From CALMZN01 sp964443785 (lineage in GTDB: Bacteria > Patescibacteriota > Patescibacteriia > UBA1558 > GWA2-36-10): DNA of 38,797 nucleotides. The notes beneath the pieces are model-generated. The model worked only from the letters and a program-made list of their open reading frames with translations. It was not told where the DNA came from and searched no databases. This document shows, piece after piece, positions 28,968-37,376 of this stretch. A program made the position numbers and the translations under genes. The stretch lies in contig CAYUER010000006.1 of NCBI GenBank assembly GCA_964443785.1, forward strand, positions 1 through 38,797. Reading direction: 5' to 3'. Each line of letters opens with the position of its first letter. Positions within the stretch are counted from its first letter, which is position 1.

Positions 28968-28996
28968 TTTACAATAATTGTTAATTCTGGTACAAT
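28968..28996 (+). promoter_or_regulatory. Leaderless-type promoter of the mraY operon
   Basis: TTTACA (28968-28973), a 17-nt spacer ending TGG and TACAAT (28991-28996) are followed by 7 nt and the ATG at 29004. The transcript probably covers the gene at 29004 and the peptidoglycan genes through 34218. Confidence 0.7.
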
Positions 28997-29003
28997 AATC
29001 AGT

Positions 29004-29375
29004 ATGTTTCGGTTGTTGTGGATGAAAATAAAAGTAATCTATAAAGATCGCTGGTCTTTTTGGCTGACCAATGCGGCTGTTTTATTTTTGCTCGGTATTT
29101 GGGCTTTATTTTTTTATACCAAAATAGCTCATAGTCCGATTGCTTCACTGCATTACAATATTTATGCTGGCATTGATCTTTTGGGTGATTGGCTTTGGTT
29201 GCTTTATCTACCTTTGATTTTGTTATTTTTGAATATAGTCAATTTTATTATTGCGACAGTGATTTTTACCAAAAAACCAGTTTTTAGTCATTTGATTTTG
29301 ACTTATATTTTGTGTGCCAATTTGATGTTTTTTACTTATTATTATTATATTTTAAATTACAATCTCAATGCCTGA
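29004..29375 (+). CDS. Small three-helix membrane protein heading the mra cluster
   Basis: This 123-residue protein starts MFRLLWMKIKVIYKDRWSFW and has three membrane helices (about 20-40, 63-88 and 98-118). Its basic N-terminus suggests a cytoplasmic side. The family is not recognised. The end overlaps mraY by 8 nt, so the two are coupled. Position suggests a role with cell-wall precursor synthesis, but sequence gives no direct support. Confidence 0.65.
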   Translation: MFRLLWMKIKVIYKDRWSFWLTNAAVLFLLGIWALFFYTKIAHSPIASLHYNIYAGIDLLGDWLWLLYLPLILLFLNIVNFIIATVIFTKKPVFSHLILTYILCANLMFFTYYYYILNYNLNA

Positions 29376-30426
29376 ACAAGAAATTATCAAGATTTTTTCA
29401 CTGACGACCATTTCATTTATTTTGGCTTTTTTGTTGACCCCTACTTGGACCAATATTTTGTATAAACACAAGCTAGGCAAAAGTATTCGTGATGATGGTC
29501 AGACGCCTATTTTTTCCAATTTGCACAAAGCAAAATCCGGCACTCCGACTATGGGTGGAGTTTTGATTTGGTTTACAGTTTTATTGCTGGGTATTGCTTT
29601 TTGGTTGATCGCTACTTGGTGGCCAGAATCCATGGTAGCGCGTTTGAATTTTATCAGTCGCGAGGAAACTTATCTGCCTTTGGGTGCTTTTATTGCCTCA
29701 GCCTTGGTCGGACTGTTGGATGATTGGTTCAATATCAAGCGTCAGGGTGGTGGCAAAGGCGGCGGTTTGACAGTCAAGCATCGCTTATTGATGTATACAG
29801 CTATTGCTATCTTTGGGGCTTGGTGGTTTTATTTTAAATTGGATTGGGATGTAGTGCGTATTCCTTTTGTTGGTGTTTATAATTTAGGCTGGTGGTTTAT
29901 TCCTTTCTTTATTTTTATCATTGTGGCTACTGCTTTTTCAGTCAACGAAACAGACGGTCTCGATGGCTTGGCTGGCGGTTTATCTTTAGCTTCTTTTGGG
30001 GCCTTTGCTACTATCGCTTTTGTGCAAGGTAGCTATAATCTAGCCGCTTTTTGTGGAGCTATAGTGGGTGCCTTGATTGCTTTTTTGTGGTTCAATATTC
30101 ATCCGGCTAGATTTTTTATGGGGGACACAGGAGCGATGTCTTTGGGCATTGTGCTTGGTATTGTAGCTATGTTGACTGGTTATCCTTTGCTTTTGCCGAT
30201 TATTAGCTTTTTGTTTTTGATGGAGTCTTTGTCGGTGATTATCCAAGTATTGTCCAAAAAAATTCGTAAGAAAAAAGTATTTTTGTCAGCTCCCTTGCAT
30301 CATCACTTTGAAGCCAAGGGTTGGCCCGAGACCAAGATTGTGATGCGCTTTTGGCTTTTGTCTGGTATTTTGGCAGTTTTGGGTTTGATTATTGCGATCA
30401 TTGATTTGCTTTATGGTCGACTATAA
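29368..30426 (+). CDS. mraY: Phospho-N-acetylmuramoyl-pentapeptide transferase
   Basis: This 352-residue, ten-helix membrane enzyme transfers phospho-MurNAc-pentapeptide from UDP to undecaprenyl phosphate, forming lipid I. Diagnostic motifs are GTPTMGG (about 64-70), LLDDWFNIKR (the DDxxK/R-type acidic pair, about 115-124), NETDGLDGLAGG (about 192-203, with Glu where Leu is usual), FMGDTGAMSLG (about 249-259) and the HHHFE motif in LHHHFEAKGWPE (about 310-321). Length is standard. It overlaps both its neighbours, consistent with a tightly coupled wall operon. Confidence 0.97.
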   Translation: MPEQEIIKIFSLTTISFILAFLLTPTWTNILYKHKLGKSIRDDGQTPIFSNLHKAKSGTPTMGGVLIWFTVLLLGIAFWLIATWWPESMVARLNFISREETYLPLGAFIASALVGLLDDWFNIKRQGGGKGGGLTVKHRLLMYTAIAIFGAWWFYFKLDWDVVRIPFVGVYNLGWWFIPFFIFIIVATAFSVNETDGLDGLAGGLSLASFGAFATIAFVQGSYNLAAFCGAIVGALIAFLWFNIHPARFFMGDTGAMSLGIVLGIVAMLTGYPLLLPIISFLFLMESLSVIIQVLSKKIRKKKVFLSAPLHHHFEAKGWPETKIVMRFWLLSGILAVLGLIIAIIDLLYGRL

Positions 30427-31831
30427 AAATAAAAAAGTTTTAGTCATGGGCTTGGGTTTGCACGGCGGTGGCCTGTCAGTGGTGCGCTGGCTTTTGAAGC
30501 ATGGCGCTCTAGTGACAGTCACTGATACCAAGGATGCTCAGGCTTTGGCAGTCAGTCTACAGCAACTCAAAAAATTACCAGCGAGTAAAAATATTCGCTA
30601 CACTCTTGGTCGTCATCTAGAAAAAGATTTTGTCAATCAAGATTTGATTATCCAAAATCCAGGAGTACCACAAGATTCTCCTTATTTAGCGATTGCTAGG
30701 AAGCATCATATTCCGATTGTCAATGAAGCCACTTTGTTTTTTCAAAATTTTCATGGACCAGCTATTGCTGTCACCGGTACCAGAGGCAAGTCTACTACCG
30801 CTTCTATTATTTCGGCTATTGTCCAGAAAAAGTATCCTCAGAGTATTTTAGCGGGCAATATTGCCAAGACAGCTATGATGTCGATAGTTGATGAGCTGGA
30901 CCAAGAGAGTTGGCCAGTACTGGAGCTGTCTAGCTGGCAGCTGGAGGGCTTGGAGGATTTTCAGCTTGCTCCGCAGATAGCAGTCGTGACCAATGTCATG
31001 ATCGATCATCTCAATCGTTATCGCTCTTTTGCTGCCTATCGTGCAGCCAAGTTTCTTATCTGCCAATACCAGAAACCCAAAGATTATTTAGTACTAAACG
31101 CTGATAATATTCACACTGTCTCTTTTGCCAAAAAAGTAAAATCACAAGTGTATTATTTTTCTTTGCGTAAAAAAGTCAAAGGCGTCTATCTCCAAAAAAA
31201 TAATATTTATTTTTTTGATGGACAGCGCAATGAACTAGTGATGAATATAGATGCTATCAAAGTACCAGGTCAGCACAATCTAGCTAATATCATAGCCGCA
31301 GTCTGTGTCGCCAAGATTTTGGGTATAGCCAATAGTAAAATCAAAAACGCAGTCAATAATTTTACGGGCATCGAATATCGCCTGCAACTAGTCAAAAAGT
31401 CAGGCTCTCTCAAGATTTATAATGATTCTGCTTCGACCACACCAGATGCAGCGATAGCTGCTATCTCTGCTTTGCCTCAAGAAAAAATAATCTTGTTGGC
31501 TGGCGGGGTAGATAAGCTACTCGATTTTAGAGACTTGGCTAAAGTCATCAAAAAGAGAGTGGCGCATTTAGTCTTGTTGGAAGGTAGTGCTAGCGATAAA
31601 TTATTAAAAGAATTAAAAAAAATATCTTACTCGGAACATAAAATTGATTCCTCGATCAAAGATTTGCAGTCGGCTTGGCAATTGGCAGTGGCTAGTGCTC
31701 AGAAAAACAAAGCAAGCGTTATTTTGTTTTCGCCAGCGGGCGCGAGCTTCAATATGTTTGTCAATGAATTTGATCGTGCTAGAAAATTCAATGAACTAGT
31801 AAAAAAATACAATGCGCAGAGCAAGGTTTAA
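30413..31831 (+). CDS. murD: UDP-N-acetylmuramoyl-L-alanine--D-glutamate ligase
   Basis: This 472-residue cytoplasmic Mur ligase adds D-Glu to UDP-MurNAc-Ala. The N-terminal UDP-binding part starts MVDYKNKKVLVMGLGLHGGG. The central ATP-binding motif is TGTRGKSTTAS (about 121-131), then LELSSWQLEG, then VTNVMIDHLNRY. The C-terminal domain starts at YNDSASTTPDAAIAAI with LAGGVDK and FSPAGASFNMF, the MurD-specific end motif. The start at 30413 was chosen because it overlaps mraY modestly and gives the normal N-terminal glycine-rich loop. It overlaps ftsW by 20 nt. Confidence 0.95.
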   Translation: MVDYKNKKVLVMGLGLHGGGLSVVRWLLKHGALVTVTDTKDAQALAVSLQQLKKLPASKNIRYTLGRHLEKDFVNQDLIIQNPGVPQDSPYLAIARKHHIPIVNEATLFFQNFHGPAIAVTGTRGKSTTASIISAIVQKKYPQSILAGNIAKTAMMSIVDELDQESWPVLELSSWQLEGLEDFQLAPQIAVVTNVMIDHLNRYRSFAAYRAAKFLICQYQKPKDYLVLNADNIHTVSFAKKVKSQVYYFSLRKKVKGVYLQKNNIYFFDGQRNELVMNIDAIKVPGQHNLANIIAAVCVAKILGIANSKIKNAVNNFTGIEYRLQLVKKSGSLKIYNDSASTTPDAAIAAISALPQEKIILLAGGVDKLLDFRDLAKVIKKRVAHLVLLEGSASDKLLKELKKISYSEHKIDSSIKDLQSAWQLAVASAQKNKASVILFSPAGASFNMFVNEFDRARKFNELVKKYNAQSKV

Positions 31832-32966
31832 TTTTATTGCTTGGCTCTTGGAGCCATTTTATGCCAAGCGTGGTGCTGGTCATCAGCCTGATTTGATTTT
31901 GTTGGGTGCAGTTGGTGTTTTGACTTTTTTGGGACTTTTGTTTTTATCTTCTGCTTCGGCGACCCAGTCTTTTTATCGCTATCATGATACTTATCGTCTG
32001 GTCAAACAACAGTTGACTCATGGTATTTTGCCGGGATTATTTTTGTTTTATCTGGCTTTGCGCACCGATTATGTACGCTTGCAGAAATTTTCTAAATATT
32101 TTTTGATTTTATGTTTTGTGCTTTTGGGCTTAGTCTTTGTCTCCAGTCTCAATAACAACTACGGCTCAGCCCAGTCTTGGATAGTTTTGGGTGGAGTTTC
32201 TTTTCAGCCCAGTGAGCTGGTCAAATTATTTTATATTGCTTATTTGGCTACTTGGCTTGATAGTCGCTACAAAGAGTTGCACACTTGGTCGCGTGGTACT
32301 ATACCATTTTTGCTTATCTTGGGTTTGATTAGCTTACTCTTGATCAAGCAGCCTGATATCGGTACTTTGTTTATCTTGGTTTGCATTGCGATGAGTATGT
32401 TTTTTGTGGCTGGCGCTCACTGGAAGCATATACTTTATATTATTGTGTCTGGTTTAGCAGCTTTGTTGCTTTTGATCAAGATAGAGCCCTATCGTATGAA
32501 TCGATTCATCACTTGGCTCAATCCCAATGTCGATGCCGGCTCCATTGGCTATCACTTGAAGCAATCCCTCATTGCCATTGGCTCGGGTGGTTGGCTGGGA
32601 GTGGGCTTGGGCAATTCCAAGCAAAAATCTTATGTGCCTATGCCAGCCAATGATTCTATTTTTTCTATCATGTCCGAAGAAATTGGTTTTATATTTACGG
32701 TCGGAGTCATTGCTCTTTTTGCCGTGGTTTTGTGGAGGGGCTTTTTGATTGCCAGATATGCGCCAGATAATTATTCTCGTTTTTTTGCGGTTGGTATTGT
32801 CGTTTGGCTGACCACCCAAGTTTTTGTCAATATTGCTGGCTTGATGCGTATCATACCAATGACCGGAGTATCTTTGCCCTTTATTTCTCTGGGTGGCTCC
32901 AATTTAGTCGTCACCTTGATGGCAGTCGGTATTTTGGCTAATATTTCTAGGCACACTACAGCTTAA
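31812..32966 (+). CDS. ftsW: SEDS-family peptidoglycan polymerase, FtsW type
   Basis: This 384-residue, ten-helix SEDS protein starts MRRARFNFIAWLLEPF. Family landmarks are GSAQSWIVLGGVSFQPSELV (about 119-138), LLIKQPDIGTLFILV, the extracytoplasmic stretch GSGGWLGVGLGNSKQKSYVP (about 256-275) with NDSIFSIMSEEIGFI, and the end motif TGVSLPFISLGGSNLV. FtsW and RodA are hard to separate by sequence. The position between murD and murG supports FtsW, the septal glycan polymerase. The small N-terminal overlap with murD suggests coupled translation. Confidence 0.93.
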   Translation: MRRARFNFIAWLLEPFYAKRGAGHQPDLILLGAVGVLTFLGLLFLSSASATQSFYRYHDTYRLVKQQLTHGILPGLFLFYLALRTDYVRLQKFSKYFLILCFVLLGLVFVSSLNNNYGSAQSWIVLGGVSFQPSELVKLFYIAYLATWLDSRYKELHTWSRGTIPFLLILGLISLLLIKQPDIGTLFILVCIAMSMFFVAGAHWKHILYIIVSGLAALLLLIKIEPYRMNRFITWLNPNVDAGSIGYHLKQSLIAIGSGGWLGVGLGNSKQKSYVPMPANDSIFSIMSEEIGFIFTVGVIALFAVVLWRGFLIARYAPDNYSRFFAVGIVVWLTTQVFVNIAGLMRIIPMTGVSLPFISLGGSNLVVTLMAVGILANISRHTTA

Positions 32967-32971
32967 ATTAT

Positions 32972-33994
32972 ATGACAGACAAAAAACCAAAAATATTATT
33001 AGTTGGTGGTGGTACTCTGGGCTCAGTCAGTCCGCTTTTGGCTATTGCCCAAAATTTTTCCGCTGATTATTTGTTTGTCTGTAGTCCTAGTGGACCAGAG
33101 CTCAAAGTGATCAAAGAAAGTGGCATTGATTACCTTACTTTGGACACTGGCAAATTGCGTCGCTATTTTTCTTGGGCTAATTTTACTGATCTGTTGAAAT
33201 TAAAAATTAGTTTTTTTAAAAGCTTAAATATTATCAGAAAATACCAGCCCGATATTGTTTTGACAGCTGGTAGTTTTGTGGCTGTGCCAGTTGCTTGGGC
33301 AGCCTGGTGTGCTCGTGTGCCAGTAGTAGTCCATCAGCAGGATATTGTTATAGGACTAGCCAACAAACTCATGGCGCCAGTGGCTAAAAATATTACGGTC
33401 ACATTTCCAGAGCAAAAAAATAATTTTAAATTTAAGCATAAAGTCGTACTCACTGGTAATCCAGTGCGTATGCGTCAGGTTAGCCAAGTAGAGCCAAAAA
33501 TTATTTTGATCACTGGCGGAGGCTTGGGCGCCAGAGCTTTGAATGAATTTGTTGCCAAATTTATTCCTTATCTGAGCTCCTTTTATCCAGTGCATCATAT
33601 TTTGGGTAGGGAAAATTGGGACCAGCAAATGCAGCTAGAAAACTATACACCTCACCAATTTGTGACGACTGAGATGACAGACTTGATGAATCGAGCAGAG
33701 CTGATCATCTCGCGAGCCGGCATGCAGACTATTACTGAGGCTGCTCAGTTATCTAAGGCTTTGGTCTTGATACCTATGCCCGATAGCCACCAAGAGCAAA
33801 ATGCGATTTTTTTGGCTAAACATAATGCTGCTTATTTAGTGAAACAAGGTCAGCATCAAATCATGGAGCGCTATTTAGAAAAATTATTAAATGAGCCAAA
33901 TTTACGGCAGGGAGTAGCGAGTAATTTACACAATTTATTTCCTGAGCAGGCTATAGAAAATTATATTAACTTAATAAATAAATTGTTAAAATAA
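32972..33994 (+). CDS. murG: MurG glycosyltransferase
   Basis: This 340-residue GT-B enzyme adds GlcNAc to lipid I to make lipid II at the inner face of the membrane. The first loop reads LLVGGGTLGSVSPLLAIAQ (about 9-27), where most MurG proteins have GGTGGH; the His is replaced. VVVHQQDIVIGLANKLMAP (about 112-130), ITGGGLGARALNE (about 176-188) and SRAGMQTITEAAQLSKALVL (about 247-266) with PMPDSHQEQNA complete the donor and acceptor sites. It follows ftsW by 5 nt. Confidence 0.93.
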   Translation: MTDKKPKILLVGGGTLGSVSPLLAIAQNFSADYLFVCSPSGPELKVIKESGIDYLTLDTGKLRRYFSWANFTDLLKLKISFFKSLNIIRKYQPDIVLTAGSFVAVPVAWAAWCARVPVVVHQQDIVIGLANKLMAPVAKNITVTFPEQKNNFKFKHKVVLTGNPVRMRQVSQVEPKIILITGGGLGARALNEFVAKFIPYLSSFYPVHHILGRENWDQQMQLENYTPHQFVTTEMTDLMNRAELIISRAGMQTITEAAQLSKALVLIPMPDSHQEQNAIFLAKHNAAYLVKQGQHQIMERYLEKLLNEPNLRQGVASNLHNLFPEQAIENYINLINKLLK

Positions 33995-33999
33995 AAAAT

Positions 34000-34218
34000 A
34001 TGGAAAATTTTAGATCAGAACAAGAAAAAAATCCTTCGGCTCGATTGATGTCGACTCACGAGATGTCCCAAGTTTTTAATGTTTTAGCGAGTTTAAAAAA
34101 TGAAGGTGAAGGGGATAAGACAGTCAACGAATTGTACGAACAGATTAATTTGAGGTTGGGCAAGCGTGGTGGTAGGACTGTGGAGAGTTCATCCTCTGAT
34201 GATGAGCAAGATAGTTAA
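34000..34218 (+). CDS. Small polar unknown protein after murG
   Basis: This 72-residue protein starts MENFRSEQEKNPSARLMSTH. It is polar, with a helical centre (EMSQVFNVLASLKNE) and a Ser/Asp-rich acidic end (SSSSDDEQDS). No family is recognised. It begins 5 nt after murG and precedes the convergent terminator, so it is the last gene of the wall operon. The acidic low-complexity tail resembles other small Patescibacteria proteins, for example the pair at 21445-21990, but no real similarity is visible. Confidence 0.55.
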   Translation: MENFRSEQEKNPSARLMSTHEMSQVFNVLASLKNEGEGDKTVNELYEQINLRLGKRGGRTVESSSSDDEQDS

Positions 34219-34240
34219 GCAATAATTTTTAGATAAAAAA

Positions 34241-34274
34241 TACAGCCCGACTTCTTTTAAGATCCCGGGCTGTA
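34241..34274. terminator. Bidirectional terminator between the wall operon and the ABC-F gene
   Basis: TACAGCCCG (34241-34249) pairs with CGGGCTGTA (34266-34274). Six A upstream of the stem give a T-run for the minus strand, and the plus strand is followed by TTGTTGTTT. It is strongest for the minus-strand ABC-F gene. Confidence 0.8.
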
Positions 34275-34281
34275 TTGTTGT

Positions 34282-35733
34282 TTATAATTTTCCTAAGTCT
34301 AGTCTGTGTGTAAATTTTATTTCCTTGACAAAATCTGGCATATGACTGATCAAGATGACGGCGCCTTGGTATTCATCGATAGCTTTGGCAATGATCGGTA
34401 TATGACGGAAGTTGATATGGTTGGTGGGCTCATCTAGTATTAGTAGACCAGGCTTCATCAAGACTAAACGGGCAAATGACAATAGGCCTTTTTGTCCTTC
34501 AGACAAATGTGAAATTTTGTGTCCCATGAGTTCACCAGTGATCAAGAAGCCAGCAGCAATAGCGCGCATGGTAGTCATATCTGTACCATCAGCTGTGATG
34601 CTAGTCAAAGAGTCAAAGACGGTCTGCTCATAATCTAAGGTGGCAAAATCTTGACTATAGTAGCCAACAGTAGTGCCCGCCAAAATTTTGGCTCCTTCAT
34701 TTGTCTCGTCTACTAGTGAGCGCAAAAGAGTGCTTTTGCCAATACCGTTTGGTCCAGAAATCAAGAGTCTATCTCTTTGGCGCAAAATCAAGTCTACATC
34801 TTTGGTGATTGGTTCGTGGTTTTTGATTACTTTGACTGAGTGAATAGTGACGATATTACCGGTGATGCCTTGGTCAGGGATGATGAATTCGCGGATAGTT
34901 TTGTCTTCGCGACGCACATCGACTTTGTTTTCTTCGAGGTCAGCTATTTCTTCTTTGAGCTTGCTGGCTAGCTTGCGCATCTTACCACCCTTGTTGGCAA
35001 AAAAGTTTACTTTCTCCTTGTTGTCTTGGATTTCTTTTTCTAGCTGAGCATTTTTTTTGCGCTCTCTTTCGATGCGATTATTTATTTCTTCTACTACGGA
35101 GTAATAGTCGCCGACATAGATTTCTGTTTTTTTGGTAAAAGAATCTAGATAGATAACTCCCTCAGTAAAACAATTTAAAAAGTCAGCATCATGCGATATG
35201 ACGATCACCGTTTTTTCGTACATGATCAAAAATTGGATCAAATGATCAATGCCATCTTTATCGAGATTGTTAGTCGGCTCATCGAGTAGTAGTATGTCAG
35301 GGTTTTGGATCAGAGCAAAGGCGAGGAGGATGCGCGCTTGCTGGCCACCAGATAGCTCACCAACTTTTCTATCCATCGGTACAGTCAAGTTAACGGCTTC
35401 CATGACTTTGGTGATTTGGCTTTTGATATTACCTGGTACTTCTACAAAAGCTTTGGCAAAGTAATCTTCGATACTGAGAGCGAGGTCGGCCTTGTCGATC
35501 ATCTGTGAGGCGGTGGCAATACTAGCTTGGTTGGCGATAAAGACATTACCTTTGTTTGGCTTGATTTCGCCTTTGATCAATTTGAAGATAGTACTTTTGC
35601 CAGCGCCATTTTGGCCCATCAAAGTTATTTTGGCACCTTGGCGCACACTAAAACAAGCTTCATCAAGCAGAATTTTTTTCTCTACATATTCAAAAGTGAC
35701 ATTATCAAATCTTAAAACGACGTCGCCAGCCAT
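34282..35733 (-). CDS. ABC-F family ATPase
   Basis: This 483-residue soluble protein has two ABC cassettes and no membrane domain. The first has MGQNGAGKST (about 39-48), LSGGQQARILLA (about 124-135) and ILLLDEPTNNLD. A charged linker follows (about 215-270, NNRIERERKKNAQLEKEIQD). The second has ISGPNGIGKST (about 328-338), LSEGQKGLLSFA with Ser-Glu-Gly instead of SGG, and LLILDEPTNH. ABC-F proteins bind the ribosomal E site and relieve stalled translation or antibiotic effects. At 483 residues it is shorter than the usual 520-650, with a compact linker and no C-terminal extension. It is monocistronic and convergent with the wall operon. Confidence 0.93.
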   Translation of the reverse strand: MAGDVVLRFDNVTFEYVEKKILLDEACFSVRQGAKITLMGQNGAGKSTIFKLIKGEIKPNKGNVFIANQASIATASQMIDKADLALSIEDYFAKAFVEVPGNIKSQITKVMEAVNLTVPMDRKVGELSGGQQARILLAFALIQNPDILLLDEPTNNLDKDGIDHLIQFLIMYEKTVIVISHDADFLNCFTEGVIYLDSFTKKTEIYVGDYYSVVEEINNRIERERKKNAQLEKEIQDNKEKVNFFANKGGKMRKLASKLKEEIADLEENKVDVRREDKTIREFIIPDQGITGNIVTIHSVKVIKNHEPITKDVDLILRQRDRLLISGPNGIGKSTLLRSLVDETNEGAKILAGTTVGYYSQDFATLDYEQTVFDSLTSITADGTDMTTMRAIAAGFLITGELMGHKISHLSEGQKGLLSFARLVLMKPGLLILDEPTNHINFRHIPIIAKAIDEYQGAVILISHMPDFVKEIKFTHRLDLGKL

Positions 35734-35837
35734 GTGCTTATTTTTAAAAAATTAATAGATCTTATAATCTCATAATTTTGCCAGATTGTCAATATTTTAA
35801 TTTGCTAATTCGCATAAAATATAATATGATATTTTAT

Positions 35838-36017
35838 ATGAGCAAAGGTAGAGTAGTGATAAAAAATTTATTTTTTGTATTATTCATTTTATTCGGCATT
35901 TTTTTGTTTGTTTACGGAGGCTATGATGATAGTCCGGGTGCCCAGCTATTAGGTTTTGTATTGGCTATTACAGCTTTGTTATTTTTAATCAAGAAAAATA
36001 AAAATACCAAAATATAA
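35838..36017 (+). CDS. Small two-helix membrane protein
   Basis: This 59-residue protein starts MSKGRVVIKNLFFVLFILFG. It has two hydrophobic helices (about 10-26 and 36-51) separated by YGGYDDSPGAQ, and a lysine-rich tail (KKNKNTKI). No family is recognised. The start codon is near TATAAT at 35820-35825, 12 nt upstream; an alternative in-frame ATG at 35826 sits right at the -10 box and is unlikely. It is a single gene ahead of eno, with no overlap. Confidence 0.5.
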   Translation: MSKGRVVIKNLFFVLFILFGIFLFVYGGYDDSPGAQLLGFVLAITALLFLIKKNKNTKI

Positions 36018-36032
36018 TATCATTATTTTTGA

Positions 36033-36060
36033 TTGACCAAAGGCTATAATTTGCTATAAT
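36033..36060 (+). promoter_or_regulatory. Promoter of eno-gpmI
   Basis: TTGACC (36033-36038), a 16-nt spacer ending TGC and TATAAT (36055-36060) predict a start near 36067 and a leader of about 28 nt. No clear Shine-Dalgarno precedes the eno ATG. Confidence 0.8.
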
Positions 36061-36094
36061 TATAGTCCTTTTTAGTATTAATTTTAGCAAAAAT

Positions 36095-37375
36095 ATGAAA
36101 ATAAAAAGTATTGAAGCTTTGGAAATCTTGGATTCTCGTGGTAATCCAACTATTGAAGCAAGTGTGGTCTTAGAAGATGGGTCTTTGGGATCAGCAGCTG
36201 TACCCTCTGGTGCCTCCACTGGTAGCTATGAAGCTGTCGAGCTACGCGATGGTGACATGAAACGCTACAATGGCTTGGGAGTTTTACAAACTGTCAAAAA
36301 TATTGAAACTATCATTGCCCCAGCTTTGGTGGGCCAGGAAGCTAGCGAGCAAAAAAATATTGATCAACTCATGATTGATCTGGATGGCACAGAAAATAAA
36401 GCAAAGCTGGGTGCCAATGCTATTTTGGCCGTGTCGCTAGCTACAGCTCGCGCTCAAGCTAGTCATGAAAAAAAACCTTTGTATGAATATTTAGCCAAGT
36501 TCAATCCTGATTTTGCTGGTAATTATTTTTTGCCTTTGCCTATGATGAATATCATGAATGGCGGCAAGCATGCCAACTGGGCGACTGATATTCAGGAATA
36601 TATGATTTTACCAATTGGTGCGCAAAATATTACTGAGGCTGTGAGGATGTGTGCAGAAGTATATTTTAATTTAAAGAAAATTTTAAAAGCCAAAGGCTAT
36701 GAAATCAGCGTGGGTGATGAAGGTGGTTTTGCGCCAGCTGTAAAATCAAACGCTGAACCTTTTGAACTAATGACTGAGGCGATTCAAAAAGCTGGCTACA
36801 CACTCGGTACTGATATTATTTTTGGTATTGATGCTGCTGCCACGGAGTTTTATAAAGAGGGTAGTTATGAGCTCAAAAAAGAAGCCAAGAATTTGTCTAG
36901 CAGTCAGTTAGCCGATTTTTATTTGGAGCTTTTACAAAAATATCCGATTCATACATTGGAAGATATTTTTAGCGAAGATGATTGGCAGGGCTTTCAAGAA
37001 TTTTTGATTAAAACTGAAAATAAAGTGCAGATTGTTGGTGATGATCTTTATGTGACCAATATCAAACGCTTGCAAAAAGGCATAGAGCAAAAATCTTCTA
37101 ATTCTATTTTAATAAAATTAAATCAAATCGGTACTTTGAGTGAAACTATTGAAGCTATACTTTTGGCTAGACAAAATAAGATGACGGCAGTTATTTCCCA
37201 TCGTAGCGGCGAAACTGAAGATGATTTTATTGCTGACTTGGCTGCAGCCATGGGCACTGGTCAAATCAAGACGGGCGCACCAGCTCGTAGTGAGCGCACA
37301 GTCAAATACAATCGTTTGCTCAAAATAGAAAAAGCCTTGGGAGCCAAAGCAGCTTTAAAGAAGTTTCCTTTTTAA
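36095..37375 (+). CDS. eno: Enolase
   Basis: This 426-residue enzyme interconverts 2-phosphoglycerate and phosphoenolpyruvate. All landmark motifs are present: ALEILDSRGNPTIEASV (N-terminal), GASTGSYEAVELRDGD (the mobile loop), LPMMNIMNGGKHANWATDIQ (about 148-167), EISVGDEGGFAP (catalytic Glu, about 205-216), LEDIFSEDDWQGF (metal ligand), QIVGDDLYVTN, ILIKLNQIGTLSE (catalytic Lys) and SHRSGETEDDFIADLAAAMG (about 367-386). Length is standard. It forms an operon with gpmI, whose ATG follows by 1 nt, so two consecutive steps of lower glycolysis are encoded together. Confidence 0.98.
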   Translation: MKIKSIEALEILDSRGNPTIEASVVLEDGSLGSAAVPSGASTGSYEAVELRDGDMKRYNGLGVLQTVKNIETIIAPALVGQEASEQKNIDQLMIDLDGTENKAKLGANAILAVSLATARAQASHEKKPLYEYLAKFNPDFAGNYFLPLPMMNIMNGGKHANWATDIQEYMILPIGAQNITEAVRMCAEVYFNLKKILKAKGYEISVGDEGGFAPAVKSNAEPFELMTEAIQKAGYTLGTDIIFGIDAAATEFYKEGSYELKKEAKNLSSSQLADFYLELLQKYPIHTLEDIFSEDDWQGFQEFLIKTENKVQIVGDDLYVTNIKRLQKGIEQKSSNSILIKLNQIGTLSETIEAILLARQNKMTAVISHRSGETEDDFIADLAAAMGTGQIKTGAPARSERTVKYNRLLKIEKALGAKAALKKFPF

Positions 37376-37376
37376 T

